This document shows positions 36,860-46,023 of a stretch of 64,000 nucleotides of DNA, in pieces. Under the pieces are notes generated by a model. It was given only the letters and a program-made list of their open reading frames with translations. It was not told where the DNA came from and made no database searches. Position numbers and translations under genes: made by a program. Position 1 is the stretch's first letter; each line of letters begins with the position of its first letter. This stretch comes from Lacrimispora sphenoides JCM 1415 (GTDB lineage: Bacteria; Bacillota; Clostridia; Lachnospirales; Lachnospiraceae): NCBI RefSeq assembly GCF_900105615.1, contig NZ_LT630003.1:1860001-1924000 (forward strand). Direction: 5' to 3'.

Positions 36860-37411
36860 TCATAGATTTCCTGGAAAGCAAATATTTTTTTTAGATTTTC
36901 TTCCTTTCTCCACTATGGAATGAACAAAAAAAGCGATCAAAACGCCAAGAATCAGCCCTCCCAGTACATCGGTGGGAAAATGAACAAACAGATACATTCT
37001 GGAAAAACCGATAAGCGCTGCCAGTATCAGGGCCGCAGTTCCCCATTTCCGATTGTAAAGCCAGATGCTAACAGCTCCTTCAAAGGATGCCAGGGTATGC
37101 CCGGAGGGGAAGGAATAGTCTCTTGGATTATGAATTAAAAGGGGCACGCTGCTGTCGATCCAACAAGGCCTTTCTCTGGCAATCACGTTCTTAAGGAACG
37201 TATTTCCAACCAAAAAGCCGGCTGCCAGGGATAAAATAACACAAAGTCCCACAATTCTTGTCTTTTTAAAACACAGCAAAATAACTCCGGTGAGGATCCA
37301 GAAAATCCCGTGATCTCCCAGACTGGTTATCTCCTTCATAAGCACATCCAGCCAGGGAGTATGTAACGATTGTAAAAAATACAGAATACCAAATTCCGTA
37401 CCAGCCATCAT
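36860..37411 (-). CDS. PAP2-family phosphatase
   Basis: 183 aa, five to six membrane segments. The three phosphatase motifs are intact: KNVIARERP, PSGHT, and SRMYLFVHFPTDVLGG. It probably dephosphorylates undecaprenyl-pyrophosphate or lipid phosphates at the outer face of the membrane. Its leader contains a sequence shared with the leader of the ABC operon at 62.8 kb. Confidence 0.9.
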   Translation of the reverse strand: MMAGTEFGILYFLQSLHTPWLDVLMKEITSLGDHGIFWILTGVILLCFKKTRIVGLCVILSLAAGFLVGNTFLKNVIARERPCWIDSSVPLLIHNPRDYSFPSGHTLASFEGAVSIWLYNRKWGTAALILAALIGFSRMYLFVHFPTDVLGGLILGVLIAFFVHSIVEKGRKSKKNICFPGNL

Positions 37412-37448
37412 GATTTTTTACTCCTTTTCATTCATGCGTCTATTATAC

Positions 37449-37513
37449 CAAGCAATGAGCCAACCACCACCTTAGCGGCATTTGGTGAATGCAGAGAAAT
37501 ATTAGGCACTAGT
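37449..37513 (-). promoter_or_regulatory. Conserved leader element, copy A
   Basis: On the minus strand: ACTAG, GCATTCACCA, AATGCC, then TGGCTCATTGCTTG, between a probable promoter (TTGGTA 37542-37547, N18, TATAAT 37518-37523) and the PAP2 gene. The same blocks in the same order occur at 62787-62845. Confidence 0.5.
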
Positions 37514-37576
37514 ATCTATTATACATTGTTCTCCTTAAATTTACCAACAAAAAAATCGCCATGATAATAAAACCAT

Positions 37577-37605
37577 TTGACAAGCCCTAAATTTAAGTTT
37601 AGGAT
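37577..37605 (+). promoter_or_regulatory. cidA promoter with embedded palindromic operator
   Basis: TTGACA (37577-37582), 17-bp spacer, TAGGAT (37600-37605). CCTAAATTTAAGTTTAGG (37586-37603) is an 18-bp palindrome with one mismatched pair, covering the spacer and part of the -10 box. Repression through this site is likely. Confidence 0.6.
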
Positions 37606-37650
37606 AAACCATAGTTGAAAAGTCAGGAAGGACACTAAGGAGGCTATTTA

Positions 37651-38022
37651 ATGAAATACATCAGACAATTCACTATAATTCTATTTATATCTCTGGCAGG
37701 AGAAATCATACATCTGCTGGTTCCTCTTCCGGTTCCCGCAAGCATCTATGGTCTATTGATCATGCTGATCGGGTTAAGGAAGAAATGGATTCCATTGGAG
37801 GCAGTCGAGGAAGTCAGCATATTTCTCATAGACATCATGCCATTGATGTTTATTCCGGCGGCCGTCGGACTTCTGGATTCCTGGGGAGTACTTCGCCCCA
37901 TTTTAGTTCCTTTTCTGGTCATCACCCTGCTTTCCACAATCATCGTGATGGTAATTACCGGAAAAGTGACCCAGCTATTTATTAAAAACAACAGAAATGG
38001 AAAGGCAGAAAAAAATGAGTAA
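37651..38022 (+). CDS. CidA/LrgA family membrane protein
   Basis: 123 aa, four hydrophobic segments. LVPLPVPASIYGLLIMLIGL and FIPAAVGLLDSWGVL are typical of the holin-like CidA/LrgA family, linked to murein hydrolase export, overflow metabolism or pyruvate transport. It overlaps the lrgB-type gene by 8 nt. Confidence 0.88.
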   Translation: MKYIRQFTIILFISLAGEIIHLLVPLPVPASIYGLLIMLIGLRKKWIPLEAVEEVSIFLIDIMPLMFIPAAVGLLDSWGVLRPILVPFLVITLLSTIIVMVITGKVTQLFIKNNRNGKAEKNE

Positions 38023-38707
38023 TACAGTAAGTGATTTTTTGTTTTTTGGTGCAGTGCTCAGTCTCTTAAGCTATGAGCTGGGACTCCGTTTAAAGAAAAA
38101 ATTCAAATGGGCTATCTTCAACCCTCTTTTAATATCCATCTGTATTGTCATGGTATTTCTGTCTGTATTTCATATTGATTATGAGGTGTACGATAAAAGC
38201 GCCAAATACATCAGTTATCTTTTAACGCCGGCCACCATTTGCCTGGCAATCCCTCTTTACCGCCAGATGGAACTGCTTAAGAAGCATTCCAAAGCCATTA
38301 TAGCCGGAACCCTGACCGGGGTTTTCACCACAATGACCACCGTACTGCTTCTGGCTCTGGTCTTTGGTTTAAATCATCAGGAGTATGTTACATTTCTGCC
38401 AAAGTCCATTACCACAGCCATTGCAATGGGAATTACGGAGGAAATGAAGGGATATGTGACCATAACGGTAGCCAGCATCATCATAACCGGCATCCAGGGA
38501 AGTATCATTGCGGAAGCTGTGTGCAAGATATTTAAAATTACGGACCCTATTGCCAAGGGCATTGCCATCGGTTCCGCTTCCCATGCCGTGGGAACTACAA
38601 AAGCCTTGGAAATGGGGGAAATCGAAGGGGCTATGAGCAGCCTTGCCATAGCAACCTCCGGACTTTGTACCGTTATATTTGCTTCTGTATTCTCTGGCTT
38701 CCTGTAA
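38015..38707 (+). CDS. LrgB/CidB family membrane protein
   Basis: 230 aa from the ATG inside the cidA stop region (ATGAGTAA). About seven membrane segments; FLPKSITTAIAMGITEEMKG and GIAIGSASHAVGTTKALEMG are family signatures. Partner of the preceding CidA-like protein. Confidence 0.9.
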   Translation: MSNTVSDFLFFGAVLSLLSYELGLRLKKKFKWAIFNPLLISICIVMVFLSVFHIDYEVYDKSAKYISYLLTPATICLAIPLYRQMELLKKHSKAIIAGTLTGVFTTMTTVLLLALVFGLNHQEYVTFLPKSITTAIAMGITEEMKGYVTITVASIIITGIQGSIIAEAVCKIFKITDPIAKGIAIGSASHAVGTTKALEMGEIEGAMSSLAIATSGLCTVIFASVFSGFL

Positions 38708-38757
38708 TATCCTCTCCCATCCCAAAGAGTTCTGCTTGAGAAGGGATTGACTTGCAA

Positions 38758-38818
38758 AGATAACAGGAGGTTAAAAAGCTGATTTCAAAAGTTATGCTTT
38801 TCAAACCTCCTGTTATCT
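38758..38818. terminator. Terminator between lrgB and fliB-like gene
   Basis: 15-bp perfect stem agataacaggaggtt / aacctcctgttatct with inner aaaagc/gctttt. It sits between convergent genes and can serve both. Confidence 0.75.
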
Positions 38819-38846
38819 GATCTGTTAATTCTATATTTGATTAACC

Positions 38847-40007
38847 CTAAAGCATCTGAAGAATCTCCTCCAGACCAAAGCTTTTATCCGTCCGGAATAT
38901 TCGTTCCATTTCATTGAGGTTCACATCCGAATGCTCTGCCTCTCGGGAAAACCGGTGGGACAGATGAACAAATTCCTTAAAATCCAGGCTGCTGTCATTT
39001 CTTTTAAAAGCAGCCTGGGCTATTTCCTGAATAAGAATAGTGCTCACTGCGGCAAGCTTTACTTTCACATAGGGTTGTTCGTCATAAACAGCTCCGCAGA
39101 AATAGGTGAAGATAAAGTATACCATAAGCTGTTCGTTCCACTGCGCCCATTGACGCTTACGGCCTTCATCCTCCATTAAATACCGGTGAAAAGCTTTCCT
39201 GTTATCCTCATAGCTTTCTGCGCCGGCATCAAACAATATCCTTTTAAGAGTACCCAAATATTGTGGCCAGCTCTCATTAAGTACTTCAAGCTTCCCAAAC
39301 AGAGAAAACCACTTCTTCATCTTTTCATAACGGATCCTGTCTTCTATCCTGCGAACAGCCATTTTCTTTTCTACCATCTCGGCTCCGGCCGTCCCTTGAT
39401 ACCGTTTCATCAATTCATCCAGCTCATATAATTTCTCCTCATTGATTCTACGTTGCATATCATGAGAAAACCCCAGTGCCATGGCAGTGCGCAGACTGCA
39501 ATCCATGTCCCGGTTTTGCAGGAAGGATAAAATCAGGTCCCTTGCATCCATAAGCTTGGTAAACAATAAAAAATCAAAATCAGGATAGGACTCCTCCCTT
39601 TCATCCTCTTTTGTAAGAAAACGGACAGGTTCTTCACAGCCAAGAATCAGACCGGAAGCTTCCTCACAGGATAAGGACAGAGAAATTTCCCTGACCCCTT
39701 CGTATTCTTCTATATGCCTTGGATAATCCCGGCAGGTTTTGCAAAGCATTCCCGGGCCGGCTTCTTTATAGATATCGCATAGATTGTCCTTATTTAGGAA
39801 CGCGCACCGGCCGTCACACTGCTTAAAGGAGCCATTTTTCCAGTCAATCCACTGATTAAGCCTTCTGCCAAAAGCATCCTTTCGCATTTGGTATCGTCTC
39901 TTAGTATGATCATCGATCATGATGGCCCAGCCTGCACAGCAGGTATCCGGGCACTCTCCGGCCACACAGCGGAATTTATTATAATAATGAGGTATTGTAT
40001 ACTGCAT
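38847..40007 (-). CDS. FliB-type lysine-N-methylase family protein
   Basis: 386 aa from ATG 40005-40007 after AGGAGCAATCATTT. Cys-rich N-terminal region (CVAGECPDTCCAGW; CDGRCAFLNKDNLCDIY; MLCKTCRDYPR) is the FliB metal-binding signature. FliB methylates flagellin lysines in Salmonella. No flagellar gene is present in this window, so the target here is unknown. Confidence 0.85.
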   Translation of the reverse strand: MQYTIPHYYNKFRCVAGECPDTCCAGWAIMIDDHTKRRYQMRKDAFGRRLNQWIDWKNGSFKQCDGRCAFLNKDNLCDIYKEAGPGMLCKTCRDYPRHIEEYEGVREISLSLSCEEASGLILGCEEPVRFLTKEDEREESYPDFDFLLFTKLMDARDLILSFLQNRDMDCSLRTAMALGFSHDMQRRINEEKLYELDELMKRYQGTAGAEMVEKKMAVRRIEDRIRYEKMKKWFSLFGKLEVLNESWPQYLGTLKRILFDAGAESYEDNRKAFHRYLMEDEGRKRQWAQWNEQLMVYFIFTYFCGAVYDEQPYVKVKLAAVSTILIQEIAQAAFKRNDSSLDFKEFVHLSHRFSREAEHSDVNLNEMERIFRTDKSFGLEEILQML

Positions 40008-40048
40008 AAATGATTGCTCCTGTTTTTGATAACGATTATACCGCAAAT

Positions 40049-40091
40049 AAAAATGGGGTGCAACCCATTTAAATGAGCGGAACCCCATTTT
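40049..40091 (-). terminator. Terminator of ytaF
   Basis: aaaatggggt / accccatttt stem, 10 bp after the stop codon. Confidence 0.7.
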
Positions 40092-40100
40092 AAAATCAGA

Positions 40101-40721
40101 TTATAATTTCCCAAATGCCAGGAACAAAAACAGTATACCGCTGACCCAGGTCAAATCCCAGCCTTTTAATGCTGCAATCTTATGCCCCAGAAATAGGCCG
40201 ATATACATGACGGCAGTACCCACAACCATGGCGGAAAGGGCCGTAAGCCCCGGTGGAATCATCAGAAATCCGGATAAAGCTCCAGCTACCAGACTGTCCA
40301 AGGACATGGCCAGGGAAAACATGATGGTTTCCTTCCAGGACAGAGACTTCGAGTGATCCCAGTCTGCCGCCAAAGGATTCCCGTATATATTTATGATGAT
40401 GCTCAGGCCGGAAATAGAGAATGTAAGATTCTTTTGAACATTTACATGGTTGTTAATATATTTTTTAATGGTATAATCCAGAAGCTTTATTACGCCCAGA
40501 AGAAACAGGCAGGAAAATGCAACCCCTTTTGCAAAACTTTCCGGTACCAATCCGCTGATCACGCTTCCAAATATAAGAGCAGCTCCCAGACAGCCGCTGC
40601 AAATCAAATTTACTGCGATAACCTTTCCGCAGGAGATCTTCAGACGGTTGGCCCCGTAGGCAATGCTGGCAACAAAGGTGTCGGTGCAAAGCGCCAGCAC
40701 AAGAATTAATATATCACGCAT
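40101..40721 (-). CDS. ytaF: Sporulation membrane protein YtaF
   Basis: 206 aa, six hydrophobic segments in two halves. LALCTDTFVASIAYGANRLKI and SLAMSLDSLVAGALSGFL are the paired Asp-containing motifs shared with MntP-like cation exporters. In Bacillus ytaF is a sporulation gene; the transported ion is not established. Confidence 0.88.
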   Translation of the reverse strand: MRDILILVLALCTDTFVASIAYGANRLKISCGKVIAVNLICSGCLGAALIFGSVISGLVPESFAKGVAFSCLFLLGVIKLLDYTIKKYINNHVNVQKNLTFSISGLSIIINIYGNPLAADWDHSKSLSWKETIMFSLAMSLDSLVAGALSGFLMIPPGLTALSAMVVGTAVMYIGLFLGHKIAALKGWDLTWVSGILFLFLAFGKL

Positions 40722-40815
40722 ATCCTGGCAAACTTACCTTTTTATTTTAATATATTCATTCATGGCCTGTCTGGGACCCCGGAAGCGATCGAATTACCAC
40801 CCCTATACAAGAATA

Positions 40816-40849
40816 AAAAAGCAGGGGCTGAAATTTGCCCCTGCTTTTT
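40816..40849 (-). terminator. Terminator of the PTS operon
   Basis: gcaggggc / gcccctgc stem with flanking A and T tracts, 10 bp after the IIBC stop. Confidence 0.9.
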
Positions 40850-40858
40850 GCCTGTTAA

Positions 40859-42295
40859 TTACTGGCACAGCTTCTTAAATTCATCTGCAACAAACTGCAC
40901 CTGGGTTCCTACGATGACCTGTACGCTGGTCTTACCTGGTCTGATGACACCGGCAACGCCTGCGGATTTGATCTTCTTTTCGTCTACCAGAGTATAATCT
41001 ATGATCTCCAGTCTTAATCTTGTAATACAGTTATCAATGCTGGTGATGTTATTCTTACCGCCAAGTCCTTCCAGAAGAATGGAAGCAACTGCCGTATAGT
41101 CATTATTAGAAAGAGTGACTGTGTTTTCATCTACATCATCATCTTCCCGTCCCGGAGTCTTAAAGTTAAACATTAAGATTGCAAGGCGGAATACGAAGTA
41201 GTAAACAGCTGCATAAACAAGGCCCAGCGGGATAATAAGCAGCGGATTTACAGCCATAGGAGCCTTAAAGCTCAAGAACCAGTCAACGAAACCTGCACTG
41301 AAGTTAAAGCCTGCACGTACGGGAAGCAGGGCGCAGATCGTTAAGGAAATACCTGTTAAAATTGCATGGATTAAGTAAAGGCCTGGAGCAAGGAACATAA
41401 AAGCGAATTCCAGAGGTTCCGTTACGCCTGTAAAGAAGGAACAAACTGCTGCTGCAAGCAATAAACCATATGCATTTTTCTTTTTACCAGGTTTTGCGGT
41501 ATGATACATAGCCAAAGCTGCGGCCGGAAGACCGAACATCATAACCGGGAAAAATCCTGTCATGTACTGACCTGTCTGGCCCAGGACACCATTTCCTGAC
41601 CAGAAATTACCAAGGTCGTTTACTCCTGCAACGTCAAACCAGAATACGGAGTTCAGTGCGTGATGGAGACCTACCGGGATCAGAAGACGGTTGAAGAAAC
41701 CATAAATACCAGCTCCTATTGCGCCCAATCCCAGGATGCCCTTACCAAATGCAACCAATCCTGAATATACAACCGGCCATATAAAGAATAAAACAAGGCA
41801 GGCTACCAAAGAAACAAGTGCGGTGACAATGGCAACAGACCGCTTGCCGCTGAAGAATGCCAACGCATCAGGAAGCTTGGTATTCTTAAACCTGTTGTAG
41901 CAGCTGGAACCGATAATACCGGATACGATACCGATAAACTGGTTTCCAATCTTACCAAAAGCAGGATTTACTTCGCTGACATCAATTCCTTTCAGCATGG
42001 CAACCACTCCAGGTGAAAGAATCGTCTGAATCATCAGCCAGGAAACAATGGCTGCAAGTGCTGCGGTACCCTCATGGTCATCTGCCATACCAACGCCTAC
42101 ACCGATTGCAAACAGAACTGCCATGTTATCGATGATGGCGCCTCCTGCCTTAATTAAAAAGGCAGCAATGGCACTGTTAGCCCCCCAGCCGGTGGGGTCA
42201 ATCCAGTAACCAATTCCCATCAGGATGCCTGCCGCAGGCAAACATGCCACCGGAAGCATCAATGACTTACCTAGTTTTTGCAAATACTTCATCAT
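40859..42295 (-). CDS. PTS glucose/N-acetylglucosamine transporter IIBC
   Basis: 478 aa from the first of two adjacent ATGs. The IIC domain (about residues 1-380) has about ten membrane segments with GVGVGMADDHEGTAALA and FFTGVTEPLEFAFMFLAPGL. A flexible acidic linker leads to the IIB domain, whose phosphocysteine is in NITSIDNCITRLRLE. It phosphorylates sugar during uptake. The sequence is closer to NagE/NagP than to PtsG in feel, but glucose cannot be excluded. IIA and HPr are separate upstream genes. Confidence 0.88.
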   Translation of the reverse strand: MMKYLQKLGKSLMLPVACLPAAGILMGIGYWIDPTGWGANSAIAAFLIKAGGAIIDNMAVLFAIGVGVGMADDHEGTAALAAIVSWLMIQTILSPGVVAMLKGIDVSEVNPAFGKIGNQFIGIVSGIIGSSCYNRFKNTKLPDALAFFSGKRSVAIVTALVSLVACLVLFFIWPVVYSGLVAFGKGILGLGAIGAGIYGFFNRLLIPVGLHHALNSVFWFDVAGVNDLGNFWSGNGVLGQTGQYMTGFFPVMMFGLPAAALAMYHTAKPGKKKNAYGLLLAAAVCSFFTGVTEPLEFAFMFLAPGLYLIHAILTGISLTICALLPVRAGFNFSAGFVDWFLSFKAPMAVNPLLIIPLGLVYAAVYYFVFRLAILMFNFKTPGREDDDVDENTVTLSNNDYTAVASILLEGLGGKNNITSIDNCITRLRLEIIDYTLVDEKKIKSAGVAGVIRPGKTSVQVIVGTQVQFVADEFKKLCQ

Positions 42296-42366
42296 AATAA
42301 AGAAACCCCTTTCTTTTTGTCCTACTGGACATTTTTTATCCATTCCTGCTGCCAAGCAGGTTCAGA

Positions 42367-42621
42367 TCACATTTCTTCCAAAACGGTGCAAAGCGCGGTC
42401 ATGGCCGCCGCCTCATCCTCTCCGTCAAACCGGAATCGGATGATGCTTCCTCTTTTGGCTCCAAGCCCCATTAATGCCAAAAGGCTTTTACAATCCGCTT
42501 TGTCTGATTCCCACTGGGCTTCTATGCTGCACGAATATTTCCTTGCTTCCATAAAGATCATGGAAGCCGGCCTGGCATGAAGTCCCAGGGGATCTTTTAA
42601 TTCATACAAATACTCCCTCAT
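42367..42621 (-). CDS. HPr-like phosphocarrier protein
   Basis: 84 aa from ATG 42619-42621. LGLHARPASMIF contains the phosphorylatable His. The regulatory-serine region reads DCKSLLALMGLGAKRG, similar to HPr Ser46, so HPr kinase control is possible. It may be a dedicated HPr for this PTS. Confidence 0.88.
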   Translation of the reverse strand: MREYLYELKDPLGLHARPASMIFMEARKYSCSIEAQWESDKADCKSLLALMGLGAKRGSIIRFRFDGEDEAAAMTALCTVLEEM

Positions 42622-42629
42622 TTTAATAC

Positions 42630-43124
42630 CTATAATTCGATGATTGGTTCCAGTTCCTTTACCTGCATCCCTGTATGGCATACCATATCCGGATAATTCG
42701 GCGTATTACAGACGATAACCGGAGTAATCACCTCATATCCTGCTTCCTTTATGGCTGCCATGTCAAATTCAAGAAGAAGCTCCCCAGCTTTCACTTTGTC
42801 TCCTTGCTTTTTATGAGCAGTATAATGCTCCCCTTTTAAATTGACCGTATCAAGTCCAACATGGACAATGATCTCAGCGCCTTCCGGAGTCGTAATGCTT
42901 ACAGCATGCTTTGTCTCAAACACCACTGTCAGGATTCCGTCGGCCGGAGCCACAATTCTACCTTTAGCCGGAATAATGGCGACACCTTTTCCAAGGATCT
43001 CCTGGCTGAATGTGGGATCATTCACTTCACTTAAGGGTACTACTGATCCTTCAACCGGGGCCAGAATTTTTTCTCTTTCTTTTTCTCCCCCTCCACCGAA
43101 TATTTTTTTTAATGAATCAAACAT
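42630..43124 (-). CDS. crr: PTS glucose-type IIA component
   Basis: 164 aa. ILAPVEGSVVPLSEVNDPTF, GVAIIPAKGRIVAPADG and the active His in IIVHVGLDTVNLKG define the Crr family. It passes phosphate from HPr to IIB. Confidence 0.92.
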   Translation of the reverse strand: MFDSLKKIFGGGGEKEREKILAPVEGSVVPLSEVNDPTFSQEILGKGVAIIPAKGRIVAPADGILTVVFETKHAVSITTPEGAEIIVHVGLDTVNLKGEHYTAHKKQGDKVKAGELLLEFDMAAIKEAGYEVITPVIVCNTPNYPDMVCHTGMQVKELEPIIEL

Positions 43125-43143
43125 ATCATGATTCTCCTTTCTG

Positions 43144-43971
43144 CTATAGCCTCATTCTCTTGATGTGAACCGCCAGATATGCGGTCTCTTCTTCCGTTAC
43201 ATCGTGATGGTATGTTTCCATGATATAATCCTTAATTTTTAAACTGCACCTATATTCCTCCGGGTACATCTCGGATATCAAATGGTTAAATTCAACATTC
43301 CCGCTGTTTAACAGCTCCTTTGTAACGATTCTTTGTGCCAGAAACCTTAAATGGGTAACAAACCGCTGATAATTTAAAGACATTTCATCAGGTTCCATTG
43401 AAAAATATTCTTTCACAATCCCTACGGTATTCTGGATCAGGTTTGTGATATCAATGGTATCACGCATGGCGGTATTAAATTCCGCATTGACGATGTGAAA
43501 TGCAATGAATCCCGCCTCGTCAACAGGAAGGGATATTCCTATCCTCCGCTCAATTAATGCGATGGCGTATTCACCGATTAAGTATTCCTCTTTGTAAAAG
43601 GTTTTTATCTCATTAAGCAGAGGGTTTGAAAATTTCATCTTCTGCTTAAATCGGTGAATGGCAAAATTGATGTGGTCCGTCAGCGTTATGTATATGTTTT
43701 GATTAAGACTCCTGTTTAATACGCTTTTCGCGTAATTTATGATTTCCGTAGAAACCTGGATGTGTTCAAGGGGAAGGTTCACCAGCAATTCTTTAAATTT
43801 GTCAACATTGTTCTGGCTGTCCAGACGGAATACTTTTTCAACTGCGCTCTCCGGAATCTCTTTTCCCGGCTTCATACCGAAACCGATTCCCCTGCCCATG
43901 ACTATAATTTCTTTTCCATCCGGCTCCAGCGCACTGACAATATTGTTATTGATTATTTTGTCAATTTTCAT
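43144..43971 (-). CDS. BglG/LicT-family transcription antiterminator
   Basis: 275 aa from ATG 43969-43971. N-terminal CAT RNA-binding domain (MKIDKIINNNIVSALE, IVMGRGIGFGMKPG), then two PRD domains with conserved His (LTDHINFAIHR; LPVDEAGFIAFHIVN; DEMSLNYQRFVTHLRFLAQR; AYLAVHIKRM). Phosphorylation by HPr and the PTS controls its dimerisation. The RAT site in its own leader shows it regulates the whole operon. Confidence 0.92.
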   Translation of the reverse strand: MKIDKIINNNIVSALEPDGKEIIVMGRGIGFGMKPGKEIPESAVEKVFRLDSQNNVDKFKELLVNLPLEHIQVSTEIINYAKSVLNRSLNQNIYITLTDHINFAIHRFKQKMKFSNPLLNEIKTFYKEEYLIGEYAIALIERRIGISLPVDEAGFIAFHIVNAEFNTAMRDTIDITNLIQNTVGIVKEYFSMEPDEMSLNYQRFVTHLRFLAQRIVTKELLNSGNVEFNHLISEMYPEEYRCSLKIKDYIMETYHHDVTEEETAYLAVHIKRMRL

Positions 43972-43995
43972 ACAATGTCCCATCCTATAAAATAA

Positions 43996-44074
43996 AAAAC
44001 CAACTTCGACCACGAAAATAAAATTTCATTTTCCATAATCAAAATTGGTTTTGCCTGCTTTCCAGTAACAATCC
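43996..44074 (-). promoter_or_regulatory. RAT antiterminator site overlapping a leader terminator
   Basis: Minus strand 44074-44047 reads ggattgttactgg, an aagcaggcaaaacc arm, close to the ptsG/lic RAT consensus. Its 3' end (aaaaccaa) also pairs with ttggtttt at 43996-44003 followed by a U-rich run. The two structures are mutually exclusive, the standard BglG/LicT switch. Confidence 0.9.
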
Positions 44075-44095
44075 ACTTTATATATCCTTGCTATA

Positions 44096-44123
44096 ACTAT
44101 ACCAGTTATTTCAAAAAAGTCAA
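44096..44123 (-). promoter_or_regulatory. Promoter of the PTS operon
   Basis: Minus strand TTGACT (44118-44123), 16-bp spacer, TATAGT (44096-44101). Confidence 0.75.
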
Positions 44124-44189
44124 CAAAATTTTATACATTATTTATATTTTTTATAATTCCTCGATTTTTCAGCCTAAATCCTCTCTCCT

Positions 44190-45062
44190 TTAATTTCCCG
44201 AAGGATCAAAAGCATCTCTTAAAGCGTCTCCGATGAAATTAATACTGACGACCAGCAATATGATCATCAGTCCCGGCGGTACCCACAACCATGGCTTGGA
44301 AGTGAGGATGGAGATGGATTGAGCTCCGTTTAACATATTGCCAAGGCTGGACTGTGGCGGTTGAATTCCCATACCAAGAAAGCTTAGGGCTGCTTCATCT
44401 AACATCGATATGGCGATAACCGAAGTCGCATATACCAGAATGGGTGCGACCGTATTGGGAAGTATCTCAGAAAACAGGATATAACGCTTTGGCATTCCTG
44501 CGACGCGGTCCCCCTGAATAAAATTCATCTCCCGGATGGATAAAACATTCCCTCTGACCAGCCGGGCAATTCCGGGCCAATCAACAAAACCGAGAATCAG
44601 AATAATATTTAAAAGGCCCGGGCGAAAAATCGCGGCAGAAACTAATACAAGCAGGATATAAGGGAAGGACATGACCATATCAGTAAACCGCATGATAACC
44701 ATATCAAGGATTCCTCCGAAGAACCCGGATACCAGGCCCAAAACCACACCCACAACCGTGGATACAGCAGTAGCGGCAAATCCTACCAACAATGAGATTC
44801 GGATGGCGTACAGCATTCTGCTTAATACATCCCTTCCCACCTGGTCGGTTCCAAGCAGATGCTTTATGGAAGGCGGATCGCTGAATCCACCGACCACCTT
44901 ATTCGGGTCATAAGGCGAAAGAACCGGCGCCAGCAGCGCACATAGGAGGATTATAGCCAGGAACACGGTGCTGGCCACAGCCAATTTGTGTTTTAAGAAC
45001 CGCCTCATTACCGTATTGCGGTATGCATTATCTTCACTGATTATTGTTTTATCTCTATTCAT
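44190..45062 (-). CDS. Oligopeptide/dipeptide ABC permease, DppC-like
   Basis: 290 aa, six membrane segments with an N-terminal OppC extension. HLLGTDQVGRDVLSRMLYAI and the coupling loop RLVRGNVLSIREMNFIQGDR are diagnostic. Last gene of the five-gene operon. Confidence 0.9.
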   Translation of the reverse strand: MNRDKTIISEDNAYRNTVMRRFLKHKLAVASTVFLAIILLCALLAPVLSPYDPNKVVGGFSDPPSIKHLLGTDQVGRDVLSRMLYAIRISLLVGFAATAVSTVVGVVLGLVSGFFGGILDMVIMRFTDMVMSFPYILLVLVSAAIFRPGLLNIILILGFVDWPGIARLVRGNVLSIREMNFIQGDRVAGMPKRYILFSEILPNTVAPILVYATSVIAISMLDEAALSFLGMGIQPPQSSLGNMLNGAQSISILTSKPWLWVPPGLMIILLVVSINFIGDALRDAFDPSGN

Positions 45063-45078
45063 ACTTTTTCTCCTGCTT

Positions 45079-46023
45079 TTAATACGTAATCGTCGGATCT
45101 ACCAGTGCGTAGATGATATCTGTCAGCAGGTTTGCCACCAGAACAACAATGGCGGACATCAGACAGACGCCCATAATGACCGGATAATCTCTGCTGATAA
45201 TTGCACTCATGGTCATCATGCCGAGCCCTGGCCAGGAAAATACCTGTTCTATGATGATGGCTCCGCCAAACAAGATCGGTATATGCATCCCGAATACAGT
45301 AATGACCGGAATTAACGCATTGCGAAGCGCATGCTTATTAATCACCAGAAAGCGGCCAATTCCCTTTGCCCTTGCCGTTCGCAGATAATCCATCCGTAGT
45401 ATCTCAAGCATGGCGCTGCGGATATAACGGATATTTGTCCCCGCCATGGAGGTCGCCAATACAATCACAGGCATGATCATATGCCTGAGGACATCAATGG
45501 CACTTTTCTGCGCTCCCAGGGTATACATACCGCTGGAGGGCAGCCAGCCAAGCCTGACGGTAAAAAGATAAATCAGCACCAATGCCAGGAAAAAACTGGG
45601 GACACTGCTTCCAAGAAAGGATAGTGTAACTACAGTATAGTCCTGGGGTGTATATTTGTGGACTGCGCTGTAGATTCCCGCCGGTACCGCAATCAGCATA
45701 CTGACAAATAACGAGACGGACATGAGCAGTAACGTTGGTCCGATATAGGCTTTAATCATTTGGCTTACCGGCTGGAAACTCTTCATGGAATATCCCATGT
45801 TGCCCTGAAGAAGATTTGTCAGCCAGATCCAGTATTGTACATAGACAGGCTTATTAAGGCCTAGTGCAATTCTTTTCGTTTCGATGGCCGCCTCGGACAC
45901 TCTGGGGCCCTGGAGCAGTTCCAATGGACTTCCTACCATAGTCATGATCAGAAAATCGATTACGGTTATGCCTATCAGGACCGGGATAGCGATAAGAATA
46001 CGCTTGATAATATATTTAAGCAT
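45079..46023 (-). CDS. Oligopeptide/dipeptide ABC permease, DppB-like
   Basis: 314 aa from an ATG six bases after GGAGG, overlapping the ATPase stop. Six membrane segments; YIRSAMLEILRMDYLRTARA is the coupling loop and EQVFSWPGLGMM the conserved C-terminal motif. Confidence 0.9.
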   Translation of the reverse strand: MLKYIIKRILIAIPVLIGITVIDFLIMTMVGSPLELLQGPRVSEAAIETKRIALGLNKPVYVQYWIWLTNLLQGNMGYSMKSFQPVSQMIKAYIGPTLLLMSVSLFVSMLIAVPAGIYSAVHKYTPQDYTVVTLSFLGSSVPSFFLALVLIYLFTVRLGWLPSSGMYTLGAQKSAIDVLRHMIMPVIVLATSMAGTNIRYIRSAMLEILRMDYLRTARAKGIGRFLVINKHALRNALIPVITVFGMHIPILFGGAIIIEQVFSWPGLGMMTMSAIISRDYPVIMGVCLMSAIVVLVANLLTDIIYALVDPTITY

